Counted from the first letter of the stretch, positions 15,395 to 26,169 are shown. The stretch is 64,000 bases of DNA from Streptomyces sp. NRRL B-1140 (GCF_001280065.1 NZ_LGEA01000101.1:84987-148986), one strand, 5' to 3'. Notes: a model not told the origin generated them from the sequence alone. Translations and numbers: made by a program.

Positions 15395-15612
15395 GCGGTC
15401 ATCTCCTCGTTATGGGTGGGTTGCGTCATCTTTCCACGGCGGCTCGGCGTCAGGCGACGACCCGGGGTTCTGCTAGGGATACCCCTCGGGAGGCCAGGGC
15501 CCGGGCGGGGCTCGCCTGATCCACGGAGGCGTCCGGGTCCGCCCCCGGGTGCGGGAACGCGACGTCCGGATCCCGCCGGTGACACGGCCCCGTGCGAGCC
15601 AGTCTGAGGAGT
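15395..15612. promoter_or_regulatory. Divergent intergenic region
   Basis: A 218-base spacer between pepN and the DUF1203 gene, which run apart. GAGGAG just before 15613 is the ribosome-binding site of the plus-strand gene. I see no convincing operator. Confidence 0.3.
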
Positions 15613-17150
<1,538 letters not shown>

Positions 17151-17236
17151 TCACGTACTCGTTGCTTGGCCGAGGCTTTTCCATCATGCGGCCGACCACG
17201 GCCCGCCTGTCCACTTCTTTCCCCGGTCTGCCCGGA

Positions 17237-17259
17237 GAGTGGGACGGCTCGTCCCACTC
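17237..17259. promoter_or_regulatory. Perfect inverted repeat upstream of asd
   Basis: GAGTGGGACG-GCT-CGTCCCACTC, ten-base perfect arms with a 3-base spacer, in the 366-base gap between asd and the sigma-factor gene. It lies about 110 bases upstream of the asd start. It could be an operator or a transcribed hairpin. The rest of this gap (17127-17492) shows only a weak ECF-like GGAAC (near 17418) with a CGTT 19 bases on, and the sigma-gene RBS AGGGGGTGG. Confidence 0.4.
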
Positions 17260-17492
17260 CATGGTTGCGGACCTGCGGTGTCGACCCCGCTGAGCTGGAG
17301 GAATTCGTCCGGCAGGGGTCGTGCGCCGCAAGCTCGCCTGCCCATGCCGGTCCCGGCCACACGGAAGTGTGATGTACGCCTCGGCCCAATCCGGCCGGAT
17401 CCGGGCGGGCCGCGACGGAACCAGGCCGAAAGACCACCGAACGTTCCGGGCCGTCCCGGCGTCGTAGGAGAAACACGGCTAGGGGGTGGCTT

Positions 17493-18068
17493 GTGCTGTT
17501 GCGCGGGAGGGCCCGGCGCGCCCGGGAGGCGCACGCCGGGTCCGGCGACGTTCCGCCGAGACAGGGCGATCGCCGCGGCGAGACCGATCCGCTGGACGCG
17601 GCACAGGAACGCCGGGTACGGGCGGTGCTCGCGCTCGGCGGGGTGCCGCAGGCGGACCTGCCGGACGGGGTGCAGCAGGTCCGCCTGCGGCTGCTGGAGC
17701 GGGCCGCGAGCGGCCGGGAGGCGCCGCGGGACGTCTCGGCGTGGGCGGCGGTCGTCGCCTCCAACCTCGCGATGGACTGGCACCGGGCCAAGCGCCGCCA
17801 GGAGCGGCTCGGGGAGCGGCTGGCCGCGCTGCGCCAGACGGAGCATCCCTCCGGCGAGGACAGCAGCGTGCTGTCCGTCGCCGTCGCCCAGGGCCTGGAC
17901 GAGCTGCCCGACGCCCAGCGGCAGGTCGTCGTCCTGCGCTTCTACGCCGACCTGCCGGTCCGGTCCATCGCCGAGCAGCTCGGCATCCCGGAGGGCACGG
18001 TCAAGAGCCGGCTGCACACGGCGGTACGGGCCCTGCGCGCCCGCCTGCACGAGGACGAGGTGGTGTGA
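17493..18068 (+). CDS. ECF-type RNA polymerase sigma factor
   Basis: A 191-residue group IV sigma factor. Region 2 is found in QQVRLRLLERAAS..SAWAAVVASNLAMDWHRAKRR, and region 4 in LDELPDAQRQVVVLRFYADLPVRSIAEQLGIPEGTVKSRLHTAVRALRARL. Both are good ECF matches. An N-terminal Arg-rich stretch of about 40 residues is unusual and may be partly untranslated. The GTG at 17493 follows AGGGGG. The stop (TGA) lies one base before the ATG of the next gene, a membrane protein, so the pair is likely a sigma factor and its membrane-bound partner. Regulated genes are unknown. Confidence 0.88.
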   Translation: MLLRGRARRAREAHAGSGDVPPRQGDRRGETDPLDAAQERRVRAVLALGGVPQADLPDGVQQVRLRLLERAASGREAPRDVSAWAAVVASNLAMDWHRAKRRQERLGERLAALRQTEHPSGEDSSVLSVAVAQGLDELPDAQRQVVVLRFYADLPVRSIAEQLGIPEGTVKSRLHTAVRALRARLHEDEVV

Positions 18069-18069
18069 C

Positions 18070-18831
18070 ATGACCGCCCCACAGGACCAGGCCGGGCGCG
18101 ACGGGACCGATGCGCTGATGGCGGCGATCACCGGCGAGGCGCCACCGCGCGAGGCCCGTGCGAGCGAGGCGTTCATGGCCGAGTACCGGGCCGTGACCGC
18201 CGACGTGGGGGTGCTGCGCGAGCAGCTGGGCCTCCTCGGGCACGCCCTCGCCGAGCCCGCGCAGGCACCCGGAACCGAGACCGGCGGCGGCGCCTCCGTG
18301 ACGCCACTCGCCTCGCGCCGCAAGCGGCCCGAGCCCCTGGCCGTGGCCGTGAAGGGCCTCGTCGCCGCCGTCGGGGCCAGTCTCGTGATCGGCATGGGCT
18401 GGCTCGTCGTCCAGAGCGGCGGCATGAGCGCCGGGAGCGATCAGGGCGGGTCGTCCGCCGCCGACAGCAGCGCCGGGCGGCCGCACGCCGAAGCGGGCGC
18501 CAAGCTCGGCCACGCCGGGTATCTGGCCTGCGCCCGGCTGGTCGTCGAGGGCACAGTCGCCGAGGTCGAGACCGTTCCCGGTACCGGCCAGGACCGGATC
18601 ACCCTGGACGTGACGCGCTACTACAAGCCCGACAAGGGCCGGGCACGGATCACCTTCCCCATGGAGACCGGCTCCGAGCCCTCCCTCCGAGCAGGTGACC
18701 ACATGCTCGTCGGTGTCTCCGGCGACCAGGCCCACCCGGACATGTGGGCGACGGGGGAGAAGGAGATCGCCCGCGACCGGGCGTGGATCACCGACGCGCT
18801 GCCCGCCTCGCGCGCCGTTCCGTGCCCGTGA
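18070..18831 (+). CDS. Membrane-anchored partner of the ECF sigma factor (putative anti-sigma)
   Basis: A 253-residue single-pass membrane protein. Residues 1-95 are cytoplasmic and contain a helical segment (SEAFMAEYRAVTADVGVLREQLGLLGHAL). One membrane helix lies at about 98-118 (LVAAVGASLVIGMGWLVV), followed by a Gly/Ser linker and an extracellular domain (150-253) with beta-strand character (VVEGTVAEVETVPGTGQDRI..RYYKPDKG..GDHMLVGVSG). I see no zinc-binding HxxxCxxC motif of ZAS anti-sigma factors. Position one base after the sigma gene and topology suggest an anti-sigma or sensor role. This is inference; no known family is recognised with confidence. Confidence 0.78.
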   Translation: MTAPQDQAGRDGTDALMAAITGEAPPREARASEAFMAEYRAVTADVGVLREQLGLLGHALAEPAQAPGTETGGGASVTPLASRRKRPEPLAVAVKGLVAAVGASLVIGMGWLVVQSGGMSAGSDQGGSSAADSSAGRPHAEAGAKLGHAGYLACARLVVEGTVAEVETVPGTGQDRITLDVTRYYKPDKGRARITFPMETGSEPSLRAGDHMLVGVSGDQAHPDMWATGEKEIARDRAWITDALPASRAVPCP

Positions 18832-18844
18832 GGAGCAACAGGAA

Positions 18845-18872
18845 GGGCGGGCGCCCCTACGGACGCCCGCCC
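18845..18872. terminator. Bidirectional hairpin terminator
   Basis: GGGCGGGCGCCC and GGACGCCCGCCC form a 12-base stem with one mismatch around a 4-base loop, between the converging membrane-protein and protease genes. Confidence 0.75.
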
Positions 18873-18891
18873 CACCGATGCCGTGTTGCCG

Positions 18892-21800
18892 TTACGGCAG
18901 AACCTTCTCGATCTTCACGCTGCCCAGGCCCGCGACCGTGCCGCGGGCGTTGACCAGCTGGACCTGGCCGAAGAACTCACGCCCCTCGGGAGCGGCCGCC
19001 GCGGCGGTGACGCTGCCCGAGACCGTGGCGGAGTCGCCCGTGCCGAGCTTCACCGGCGCCGACCCGTCGACCGTGACGCTGCCGAGGGAGGGGGAGAAGA
19101 ACACGTCCCGGTAGTCGTACGCGGTGGTGCCGGCCGGCACCGAGTAGCCGACGACCTCGATCGAGTACTTCCCGGCGGCCGGGGAGGGGATGGAGACAGA
19201 CTCCTCCGAGTCGCCGTCGGCGGAGCTGCCGACCTGCGTGCCCGACGCGTCGTACACGGCGAGGTCCAGGTCCGCGGCGTTGTCCGAGACACCGCCGATG
19301 GCGACGTCCAGCGACTTGGCGCCCGCGGGCACCTCGACCGTCGTGGTCTGCTTCTCGCCCTGCTTGATCGAGGGGCGGGCCACCTTGGCCGAGCCGAGCG
19401 GACCGCCCGCCAGCTTGCCGTCGAGTGCGGCGAAGCCGTTCGTCACCTTCCAGGAGGCGGTGGCCGGGGTGCCGACCTTCGCCTCGGGCACGGTCACGGT
19501 CTCCGGGTCGAAGGCCGCACCGAGCACGGCGACGTCCAGCTTGTACGGGTTGTCCAGCAGCGGCGACGTACGGCGCGACTCGACCTCGATCTCCCAGACG
19601 CCCGGCTGCGGGTCGGCGTACGAACGCACGTCCGGGCGGCAGGTGTTGGCCGGGTTGTTGTAGTTCGGGTAGCAGTTGACCGTCGACGCCGGGTCCGACG
19701 GCGTGCCGTGCGGGTGGATGGAGATGAACCGGGTCTGGCTCTTGTCCTTCAGCCCGCTCATCGCGACCTCGAGGGTCTTGGCGCCCTCGGGGACGGTGAC
19801 GAAGTAGTGCTGGGTGCTGTTGCGCTGCACGGAGTCCGAGGCGGAGAAGGTGTACTTCAGCGGCGCGGAGACCACGACCGTGCCGAGGACCTGCTCGTCG
19901 ATGCCCTCGGTCTTCGGGTCGTCGACCTCCAGGATCGCGCTCTTCAGGCCGGCGGACTTCGGCGCGGCCTGGACCTTGACGGTCACCGGCTGGTTCAGCG
20001 GCAGCCTCACCTCGTCGGAGCCGACGATGCGGAACGTGCCGCCCGCGTTGTTCTCGAAGTGCAGCTCGTGGCGGATCGCCTTGTCGGCGCCGGACGTACG
20101 GGTCAGGGTGATCTCGTACGTCTTCTTCTGCCCGGCCTTCAGGCCGCCCTCACGGTCGTACAGGCCCGTGCCGAAGCCCGGGGTCTTCAGGAACTGGTCG
20201 ATCGCGGTGTCGACCGGCGCCTTGACCGAGTAGGTGTGGGCGGTGGCGTCGTCGCGGATCGCGTCCCAGGCGTCGGGGATGTTCATGAGGCCCACGCCCT
20301 CCTCGTACGCCTGCACACCCTTGATGTGGTCGGCGGTGGAGGTGAGGGCCGTGCGCAGGGTCGCCGGCGTGAGGTCGATCTTCTTCTGCTTCGCGGCCGA
20401 GATCAGCAGCGCCGCGGCGCCCGTGGCCTGCGGGGAGGCCATCGAGGTGCCCTGCAGCATCGAGTAGCCGGCCGGCAGGGAGTAACCCGCCTCTGCGACC
20501 GGGGAGCCCGGCAGCCAGGTCTGCGTGGTGTTGATCGCGGCGCCCGGGGCGACCAGGGTCGGCGTGAAGCCGCCGTCCTCACGCGGGCCGCGCGAGGAGA
20601 ACGGCATCATCGCGTACTTCTTCTCCACGACCGAGCCGTAGTTGGCGGCCCAGGTCTCCTTGGAGACGGACGCGCCGACCGAGATGACCTTGTCGGCCAG
20701 GGCCGGGTCGCCGATGGTGTTGGCGCCGGGGCCGGAGTTGCCCGCGGAGATCACCAGCTGGACGCCGTAGGTGTCGATGAGGCGTGTGTACAGCTCGGCG
20801 CGCGCGTTGTTGCCGTCGTTCAGCGCCGGCAGACCGCCGATGGACATGTTGACGATGTCGACGCCGCGCTTGGTGACGAGGTCGATCATGCCCTCGGTGA
20901 GCGCCACGTTGGTGCAGCCGCCGGACCAGGTGCAGGCGCGCGAGGAGACCAGCTTGGCGCCGGGGGCGGCACCGTCCATCTTCCCGCCGAACAGGCCGTT
21001 GGCGGCGGTGATGCCGGCGACGTGCGTGCCGTGCTCGGACTCGATGACGCCGATGTTCACATAGTCGGACTTCTTGCCGACCCAGGAACCGCCCAGCGGG
21101 TCCATGGGCACGTCCTTGCGGATCTCCACGACGAACGGCTGCCGCTCGGCGACGTCGGTCTTCGGGTCGTCGGTGCCGAACCACCCGACCTGCCGGCCGT
21201 CCTTGTACGGCTTCATCGGCTCGTCGTCGGCGAAGTCGTTGTTGTTGTTCAGGTCGACCCGGACCGTGCCGGTCTTGGCGTCGTACAGCACGCCCCAGGC
21301 GTCGGTGGTGTCGCCGTCGCGGTTGGCGTCGCCCTTGGCGTCGCCGCCGGCGGTGTACGACTCCTTGAAGAGGCTGACGGCGTAGGAGCCCGCCGGTGCC
21401 TTGTACGACTGGCCCTGGTAGCTGAAGGCCGGGCCGGACACGGCCGTGACCATCGGGCGCCAGGTGTTGTCGTTGTCGATGATCGGGTCGGTCGCCGTCA
21501 CCCAGTCGACGATCTTCCGCTCACCGGTCGTCGTCTTCTGCAGCGCCGGGTGGCCGAGGTCCACGCCGGAGTCCAGGATGCCGATGGTGACGCCGCGTCC
21601 GTCGGCCTTCGGGTGATCCTCGACGAAGTCGACCGCGCCCGTCTCGAACGAGGGGTTGTACGGGTTCTCGGCGGGCGTGTTCTTCCCCGGTGCCGGGTAC
21701 GTGCCCTGCGCGGCCTTCGCACCCTTGGCCGTGTCCGCGCTCGGCGTCGGGTCGTCCAGCGGGATCTCCTCGCGCAGGTCGATGCCGTGCACGGAGGACA

Positions 21801-22209
21801 GCTTCGCGGCGGCGGCGATCGCCGAGTCCGCCTTGGCGGTCGGGACGGTGGCCCGGACGTAGCCCAGCTTGTCGTCGGCCCGGCCCACCGAGCCGCCCTT
21901 GACCGCGTCCAGCTCTCCGGCGACCTGCTCGGTCTTCCCGGGCGCGGTGGCGATCATCATCGTGACGGTCTTGTCACCGTCGGCCTTGGCCTCCGCGAGC
22001 AGATCCGCGTCGTCCGAACCGAGCTTGGTGTGCGCGGACTTGACGCCGGGGTCGGCGGGGGCGTCCGCGCCCGGTCCGTCGGCGGAGAAGGCCATCGGGA
22101 TCGGCCCGGCCGCGGAGAGCGCGGCGACGAGACCGGCGGCCACGGCGATGCGGGCCACACGTCTCGGGCCCGATATCTGATCGCGCGGGGTGGGAGGGGT
22201 CATCGGCAT
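18892..22209 (-). CDS. Large secreted subtilisin-like serine protease (S8) with C-terminal PPC-type domain
   Basis: A 1105-residue exported protease. The signal peptide (residues about 15-42) follows a basic start. A propeptide/inhibitor region leads to the S8 domain, where the triad reads D in GILDSGVDLGHP, H in ESEHGTHVAGI and S in GTSMASPQATG. The oxyanion Asn is in VISAGNSGPG. The C-terminal half has beta-sandwich regions, the last being a PPC-type domain (LDLAVYDASGTQVG..YSIEVVGY). Large Streptomyces S8 proteases of this kind act outside the cell on proteins or peptides. The gene is single, converging with the sigma/anti-sigma pair and divergent from a NUDIX gene. Confidence 0.94.
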   Translation of the reverse strand: MPMTPPTPRDQISGPRRVARIAVAAGLVAALSAAGPIPMAFSADGPGADAPADPGVKSAHTKLGSDDADLLAEAKADGDKTVTMMIATAPGKTEQVAGELDAVKGGSVGRADDKLGYVRATVPTAKADSAIAAAAKLSSVHGIDLREEIPLDDPTPSADTAKGAKAAQGTYPAPGKNTPAENPYNPSFETGAVDFVEDHPKADGRGVTIGILDSGVDLGHPALQKTTTGERKIVDWVTATDPIIDNDNTWRPMVTAVSGPAFSYQGQSYKAPAGSYAVSLFKESYTAGGDAKGDANRDGDTTDAWGVLYDAKTGTVRVDLNNNNDFADDEPMKPYKDGRQVGWFGTDDPKTDVAERQPFVVEIRKDVPMDPLGGSWVGKKSDYVNIGVIESEHGTHVAGITAANGLFGGKMDGAAPGAKLVSSRACTWSGGCTNVALTEGMIDLVTKRGVDIVNMSIGGLPALNDGNNARAELYTRLIDTYGVQLVISAGNSGPGANTIGDPALADKVISVGASVSKETWAANYGSVVEKKYAMMPFSSRGPREDGGFTPTLVAPGAAINTTQTWLPGSPVAEAGYSLPAGYSMLQGTSMASPQATGAAALLISAAKQKKIDLTPATLRTALTSTADHIKGVQAYEEGVGLMNIPDAWDAIRDDATAHTYSVKAPVDTAIDQFLKTPGFGTGLYDREGGLKAGQKKTYEITLTRTSGADKAIRHELHFENNAGGTFRIVGSDEVRLPLNQPVTVKVQAAPKSAGLKSAILEVDDPKTEGIDEQVLGTVVVSAPLKYTFSASDSVQRNSTQHYFVTVPEGAKTLEVAMSGLKDKSQTRFISIHPHGTPSDPASTVNCYPNYNNPANTCRPDVRSYADPQPGVWEIEVESRRTSPLLDNPYKLDVAVLGAAFDPETVTVPEAKVGTPATASWKVTNGFAALDGKLAGGPLGSAKVARPSIKQGEKQTTTVEVPAGAKSLDVAIGGVSDNAADLDLAVYDASGTQVGSSADGDSEESVSIPSPAAGKYSIEVVGYSVPAGTTAYDYRDVFFSPSLGSVTVDGSAPVKLGTGDSATVSGSVTAAAAAPEGREFFGQVQLVNARGTVAGLGSVKIEKVLP

Positions 22210-22426
22210 CCCTTGTAGGTAAAGGAACGAGCGGGAAACGACCGGGGTCGATCGGCCCTGGTCGCACGGGCCCGAACGGCAGGCCCGGACGATCGCACAG
22301 CTTTACGCAAGGTGAAGTCCTTTGGGGAGGGTTGACCCAAACGAAATGGATGTATGGGGAAAACCCGCGATGCGATTTGTGGACATCAGTCCCGAAGGTG
22401 GTGAAGAAATCGGTTAACGTCCCGGA
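22210..22426. promoter_or_regulatory. Divergent promoter region (protease / NUDIX)
   Basis: 217 bases, more AT-rich than the surroundings. A GGTTAACGT lies 6 bases before the NUDIX GTG, which fits a -10 element and a leaderless transcript. I could not assign an operator. Confidence 0.35.
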
Positions 22427-22885
22427 GTGAGACAGAAGTTGAGGGTGGCGGCCTACGCCATATGCGTCCGGGACGGACAGATCCTGCTCGCCCGCTCGCC
22501 CGCCTGGGACGGCACGCTCGAATGGGTCGTGCCGGGCGGCGGCATGGAGCACGGTGAGGATCCCTACGACACCGTCCGGCGGGAGGTGGAGGAGGAGACC
22601 GGGTACCGCATCGAGGTGACCGGGCTGCTCGGCGTGAACTCCTCGCACAGCGTCTTCCGCAACGGCTTCGGAGCCCCCGTCGACCACCACGGCGTCCGGC
22701 TCGTCTACGAGGGCCGCATCATCGGCGGTGAACTGCGCAACGAGGTGAACGGCTCCACCGACCTCGCCGCCTGGCACGACCTGGACGCGGTCCCCGGGCT
22801 GGTGCGGATCTCGATGGTCGACATCGCGCTGCGGATGTGGCGCGAACGCCCGGTCACCGGACGGCTGGCGGACGCCGTGGAGTAG
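22427..22885 (+). CDS. NUDIX hydrolase
   Basis: A 152-residue pyrophosphohydrolase. The Nudix box reads GGGMEHGEDPYDTVRREVEEETGY, matching Gx5Ex7REUxEExGU. The N-terminal strands (LRVAAYAICVRDGQILLAR) and the GTLEWVVPGGG loop are typical. Substrates of this branch (nucleotide derivatives, capped RNA or housekeeping pyrophosphates) cannot be assigned. A GTG start is used, possibly on a leaderless mRNA. Divergent from the large protease and followed by a Tat-secreted phosphoesterase. Confidence 0.92.
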   Translation: MRQKLRVAAYAICVRDGQILLARSPAWDGTLEWVVPGGGMEHGEDPYDTVRREVEEETGYRIEVTGLLGVNSSHSVFRNGFGAPVDHHGVRLVYEGRIIGGELRNEVNGSTDLAAWHDLDAVPGLVRISMVDIALRMWRERPVTGRLADAVE

Positions 22886-23116
22886 GTGCGGTACCCCGGA
22901 AGATGAACGCCGCGTGACCGGCTCCGGGCCGCATCCGGAGCAGGCGGCGACGTGCGGGGCGGTCCGAGATCCACGTTCGGTGATCGGCGCTGCGCGTTGC
23001 CGCCTCGTTCACGCGCAGGTCATTCCCGCTGCGAACGATCCAGTACGAGCGAGGTGTTCACGTCGTGAGCGCCCCGCGACCACTGCCGACGCGTTCGCAC
23101 TCGGGGAGAGAAGCGC

Positions 23117-24877
23117 ATGTCGCGCACACGCTCAGTCGCCGGCTCCGGCCAGGGCATCCACCGTCGTTCCGTCCTCGCCGCCACCGGTGCGGTCGCCCTG
23201 GCCGGGGGTGTCGGCTACGCCCTGCGGCCCAGCGACAGCCAGGCCGCCACGGGCACCCAGCAGGCGACCGAGGCCGTCGCCGCCTCCTCGCGGCAGGCAC
23301 CGGCCGCGCCGCTCGCCCCTTACACCAAGGGCACCACCGTGGCGAACGTCGCCACCCCGCGCGGCGCCTCCGGCTACCGGCGCCTCGGGGACGGCCCCGG
23401 CTGGAGCAGAGTCGTCCGCTCCGACCTGGCCGCGCCCCAGTCGGGCCGTGCCGGACGCCGGACCGCGCTCGCCGCGTTCGTGCAGCTCACCGATCTGCAC
23501 ATCATCGACGCGCAGCACCCGCTGCGCCTGGAGTACCTGCGCTCGGCCGACATCCACGCCTGGCGGCCGCACGAGGCGCTGACCGTGCAGGGCGCGATCG
23601 CGCTCGTGGAGCGGATCAACGCACTGCGTGGCGCCCCCGTCACGGGCGCCCCGCTGCACTTCGCCATGACCACCGGCGACAACACCGACAACAACGCCAA
23701 GTCCGAGCTGGACTGGTACCTGAAGATCATGAGCGGCGGGCGCATCACACCCAACACCGGGGACCCGCGCCGCTACGAGGGCGTCCAGAACAGCGGCCTC
23801 AAGCAGTACTGGCAGCCGGACGCCGCCGTCCGCGACAGCGACAAGCAGGCGGGTTTCCCCCACCTCGACGGTTTCCTGAAGGCGGCGATCCGTGAGGTGC
23901 GCAGCCCCGGCCTCAACCTGCCCTGGTACTCGACCGTCGGCAACCACGACACCCTGCCGATGGGCTGCTACGCCTCGCACGGCGACTCCTACCTCACCGA
24001 ACTCGCCGTCGGCGGCAAGAAGCTGATGAACGTGACCGCGGCCGAGGCGCGGCAGCTGCAGGCGCAGATCAAGCAGGCCGCCGACCCCAAGGGCGTCCGC
24101 TACCACGACTTCCTGAAGTCCCACGCCCGCTCCATGCGGTCGGTCACCCCCGACGAGAGGCGCGCCCCTTTCACCCCGGCCGAGTACGTCGAGGCGCACC
24201 TGGACCCGGCCCACCGCGGCCTCGGTCCTGCCGGACACGGCTACTCCTCCGCCAACCTGGACGCGGGCACCCAGTACTACGCCTTCCGCATCTCCGACGA
24301 CGTCATCGGCATCAGCCTGGACACCACCGACTCCGGCGGCCACTACGAGGGGTCTATCGGCACGGCCCAGCTGAAGTGGCTGGACAAGACGCTGCGGGAC
24401 AACAAGGACTCCTACGCGGTGATCTTCAGCCATCACACCAGCAAGACGATGACGAACCTGCGCAGCGACCCGGCGAGGCCCGACGAGCGCCGCCACGACG
24501 GCCAGGAGGTCCTCGCCCTGCTCGGCGGCCACCCCAGGGTGCTCGCCTGGGTGAACGGGCACATCCACAAGAACGTGATCACCCCGCACGCCCTGGCGGG
24601 TGGCGGCTCCTTCTGGGAGATCTCCACGGCCTCCCATGTCGACTTCCCGCAGCTCGCCCGGGTCATCGAGCTGACCGACAACAAGGACGGCACCATCTCC
24701 CTGTTCACGACCCTGGTCGAGTCCTCGGCCCCGCACCGCACGGACTTCTCCGACCTCTCCCAGACCGGCCTCGCGGCGCTCTACCGCGAGCTGTCCCTCA
24801 ACGCCCCCGGCGCGAGGACGACCCTCGGCGGCGACCCGAAGGACCGCAACACGGAGCTGGTGCTGAAGAAGGCCTGA
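23117..24877 (+). CDS. Tat-exported metallophosphoesterase (TIGR03767-like)
   Basis: A 586-residue exported phosphoesterase. The N-terminus has a twin-arginine motif (HRRSVLAATGAVALAGG) and a cleavable hydrophobic stretch. Calcineurin-like metal motifs are present: D-x-H in TDLHIID, G-D-N in TTGDNTDNN, GNHD in VGNHDTLP, and the H and GHxH in FSHHTSK and VNGHIHKN. The two-metal centre is therefore complete. The length and the layout fit the family annotated as metallophosphoesterase PPA1498. It probably hydrolyses phosphate esters outside the membrane. Start ATG 23117 with GGGGAGAG upstream; a strong hairpin follows the stop. Confidence 0.92.
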   Translation: MSRTRSVAGSGQGIHRRSVLAATGAVALAGGVGYALRPSDSQAATGTQQATEAVAASSRQAPAAPLAPYTKGTTVANVATPRGASGYRRLGDGPGWSRVVRSDLAAPQSGRAGRRTALAAFVQLTDLHIIDAQHPLRLEYLRSADIHAWRPHEALTVQGAIALVERINALRGAPVTGAPLHFAMTTGDNTDNNAKSELDWYLKIMSGGRITPNTGDPRRYEGVQNSGLKQYWQPDAAVRDSDKQAGFPHLDGFLKAAIREVRSPGLNLPWYSTVGNHDTLPMGCYASHGDSYLTELAVGGKKLMNVTAAEARQLQAQIKQAADPKGVRYHDFLKSHARSMRSVTPDERRAPFTPAEYVEAHLDPAHRGLGPAGHGYSSANLDAGTQYYAFRISDDVIGISLDTTDSGGHYEGSIGTAQLKWLDKTLRDNKDSYAVIFSHHTSKTMTNLRSDPARPDERRHDGQEVLALLGGHPRVLAWVNGHIHKNVITPHALAGGGSFWEISTASHVDFPQLARVIELTDNKDGTISLFTTLVESSAPHRTDFSDLSQTGLAALYRELSLNAPGARTTLGGDPKDRNTELVLKKA

Positions 24878-24926
24878 GACCCGTTGCGTCGAGGCGGAGT
24901 TCTGCGGCCGGTAGGGCCCCGGGCAC

Positions 24927-24964
24927 GAGGAGGGGCCGCCGGTGTGCCCCGGCGGCCCCTCCTC
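24927..24964. terminator. Strong terminator
   Basis: GAGGAGGGGCCGCCGG with a perfect 16-base complement and a 6-base loop. It lies between the converging phosphoesterase and AbiEi/DUF559-like genes and probably serves both. Confidence 0.8.
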
Positions 24965-24993
24965 TCCCCTCCTGGTGTTGTCGCGGCTCGTCA

Positions 24994-26034
24994 CTACCGG
25001 GGCAACACCACGACACACGCGGCCGGTTCGCGGTCGGCCGAGGCCATCAGGGCCGTGCGGATCACCGTCGCCTGCTGCTCCGGGGCGTCGCGCAGCTTCC
25101 TCGGCGTGATGTGGACGACCGTGATCCCCAGCCGCTCCAGGTGCTCGCGCTTGCGGGCGTACTCCGACCACAGGGCGTCGTCGTCCTGCCGGGGCGCCCG
25201 GGTGTCGAGCTCCACCGCCACCGCCTGGTCGGGCCAGTACGCGTCGACCCCGCCGAGGTAGGGGCCGCCGGGCAGGCGCAGGTCGACGTTCCAGACCGGG
25301 TCGGGCAGGCCGTACTCGCCGATCATGCGGTACAGGCGGTCCTCGGCGCGGGCCCGGCCCTCCGCGAGCAGGGACTCCACCGCGTCCACCACGTGCGGGC
25401 GGCTCAGCAGCTGGGCCCGGTTCAGCTCGCGGACCACCGCCGTCGGGTCGCAGTGGGCGCCCCGGACCGCCTCCGTGAGCAGCCGGCGCACGGTGACGGC
25501 GTCGGCCAGTTCGGCCACCGCGTCGGCCAGCGCGCGGGCCACGGGTGCCACCGGCACCCCCGTGACCTGTTCCGGGTCGGGCACGACGGGCGTGCGGACG
25601 ATGCGCGCACAGCCCGTGGAGCGCAGCCGCCGCATCCGCGGGACCAGGACGTCGATCGCCTCCAGGGACGGCAGCGGGGGAGTGGAGGAGAAGCCGTGCA
25701 GCGTCAGCGCGGCCAGGCCGGTGATCATCACCTCGGGGTAGGCGGGGGCGTGCGGCCGGCTCGCGCCGGGCTGGGCGGGCACCCCGGTGCCGCGCTCCCG
25801 CGCCGCGTACATCAGCACCGCGTGCAGCCGCTCCTCGCTGGTCGGCGGGCCCGGGTGGAGCAGGACGACGCCCGGGAGGAGCTGCTGCCAGGGGCCGCCC
25901 GCACGGCACTGCTCGTTCGTCTCGGCCGTGGAGACACCGTGCGCGCGGAGCTCGGCCGTCGTCAGCACGCGGGGGCGGCCACCGCCGGACAGGTCGTGCA
26001 GCGGGCGGGGGGAGAGCGGGGTGTTGTGGGTCAT
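24994..26034 (-). CDS. AbiEi-like wing plus DUF559/Vsr-like nuclease-fold protein
   Basis: A 346-residue protein. The N-terminal part (about 1-70) contains VLTTAELRAHGVSTAETNEQCRAGGPWQQLLPGVVLLHPG, which matches the winged-helix region of AbiEi-type antitoxins. The C-terminal part resembles the endonuclease-like DUF559 fold: GLPDPVWNVDLRLPGG, DAYWPDQAVAVELD, then RKREHLERLGITVVHITP. The Asp and Glu in the DxxxP/VELD region fit a PD-(D/E)XK core. These two-domain proteins are abundant in actinobacteria and often orphan. I see no AbiEii toxin partner. The start is the ATG at 26034; function unproven. Confidence 0.7.
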   Translation of the reverse strand: MTHNTPLSPRPLHDLSGGGRPRVLTTAELRAHGVSTAETNEQCRAGGPWQQLLPGVVLLHPGPPTSEERLHAVLMYAARERGTGVPAQPGASRPHAPAYPEVMITGLAALTLHGFSSTPPLPSLEAIDVLVPRMRRLRSTGCARIVRTPVVPDPEQVTGVPVAPVARALADAVAELADAVTVRRLLTEAVRGAHCDPTAVVRELNRAQLLSRPHVVDAVESLLAEGRARAEDRLYRMIGEYGLPDPVWNVDLRLPGGPYLGGVDAYWPDQAVAVELDTRAPRQDDDALWSEYARKREHLERLGITVVHITPRKLRDAPEQQATVIRTALMASADREPAACVVVLPR

Positions 26035-26139
26035 GACTGGCAATTTCCCGCGTTCCGACCCTCTTTGAACCGCTGTTACGAGTCCGTCGACAATTACGGA
26101 CAACCCGGCACTAAAGGACGGATGTTCGGTTGCCGAAAG

Positions 26140-26169
26140 CCCCTGGTCCGTTCGGGTGCGGACCAGGGG
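26140..26169 (-). terminator. Terminator after pepN (second copy)
   Basis: CCCCTGGTCCG-TTCGGGTG-CGGACCAGGGG, a perfect 11-base stem with 8-base loop, about 60 bases past the stop of the second aminopeptidase N gene. Confidence 0.72.

Noticed and set aside
18883..22218. 1111-codon open frame on the plus strand over the serine protease
   Set aside because: It mirrors the protease gene in codon-position-complementary fashion and has Arg/Gly/Val-rich, domain-free sequence; the minus strand encodes an intact triad.
23132..25909. 925-codon minus-strand frame across the phosphoesterase
   Set aside because: It runs antisense to a gene with complete metal motifs and crosses a strong terminator; its N-terminal part is an out-of-frame shadow of the AbiEi/DUF559-like gene.
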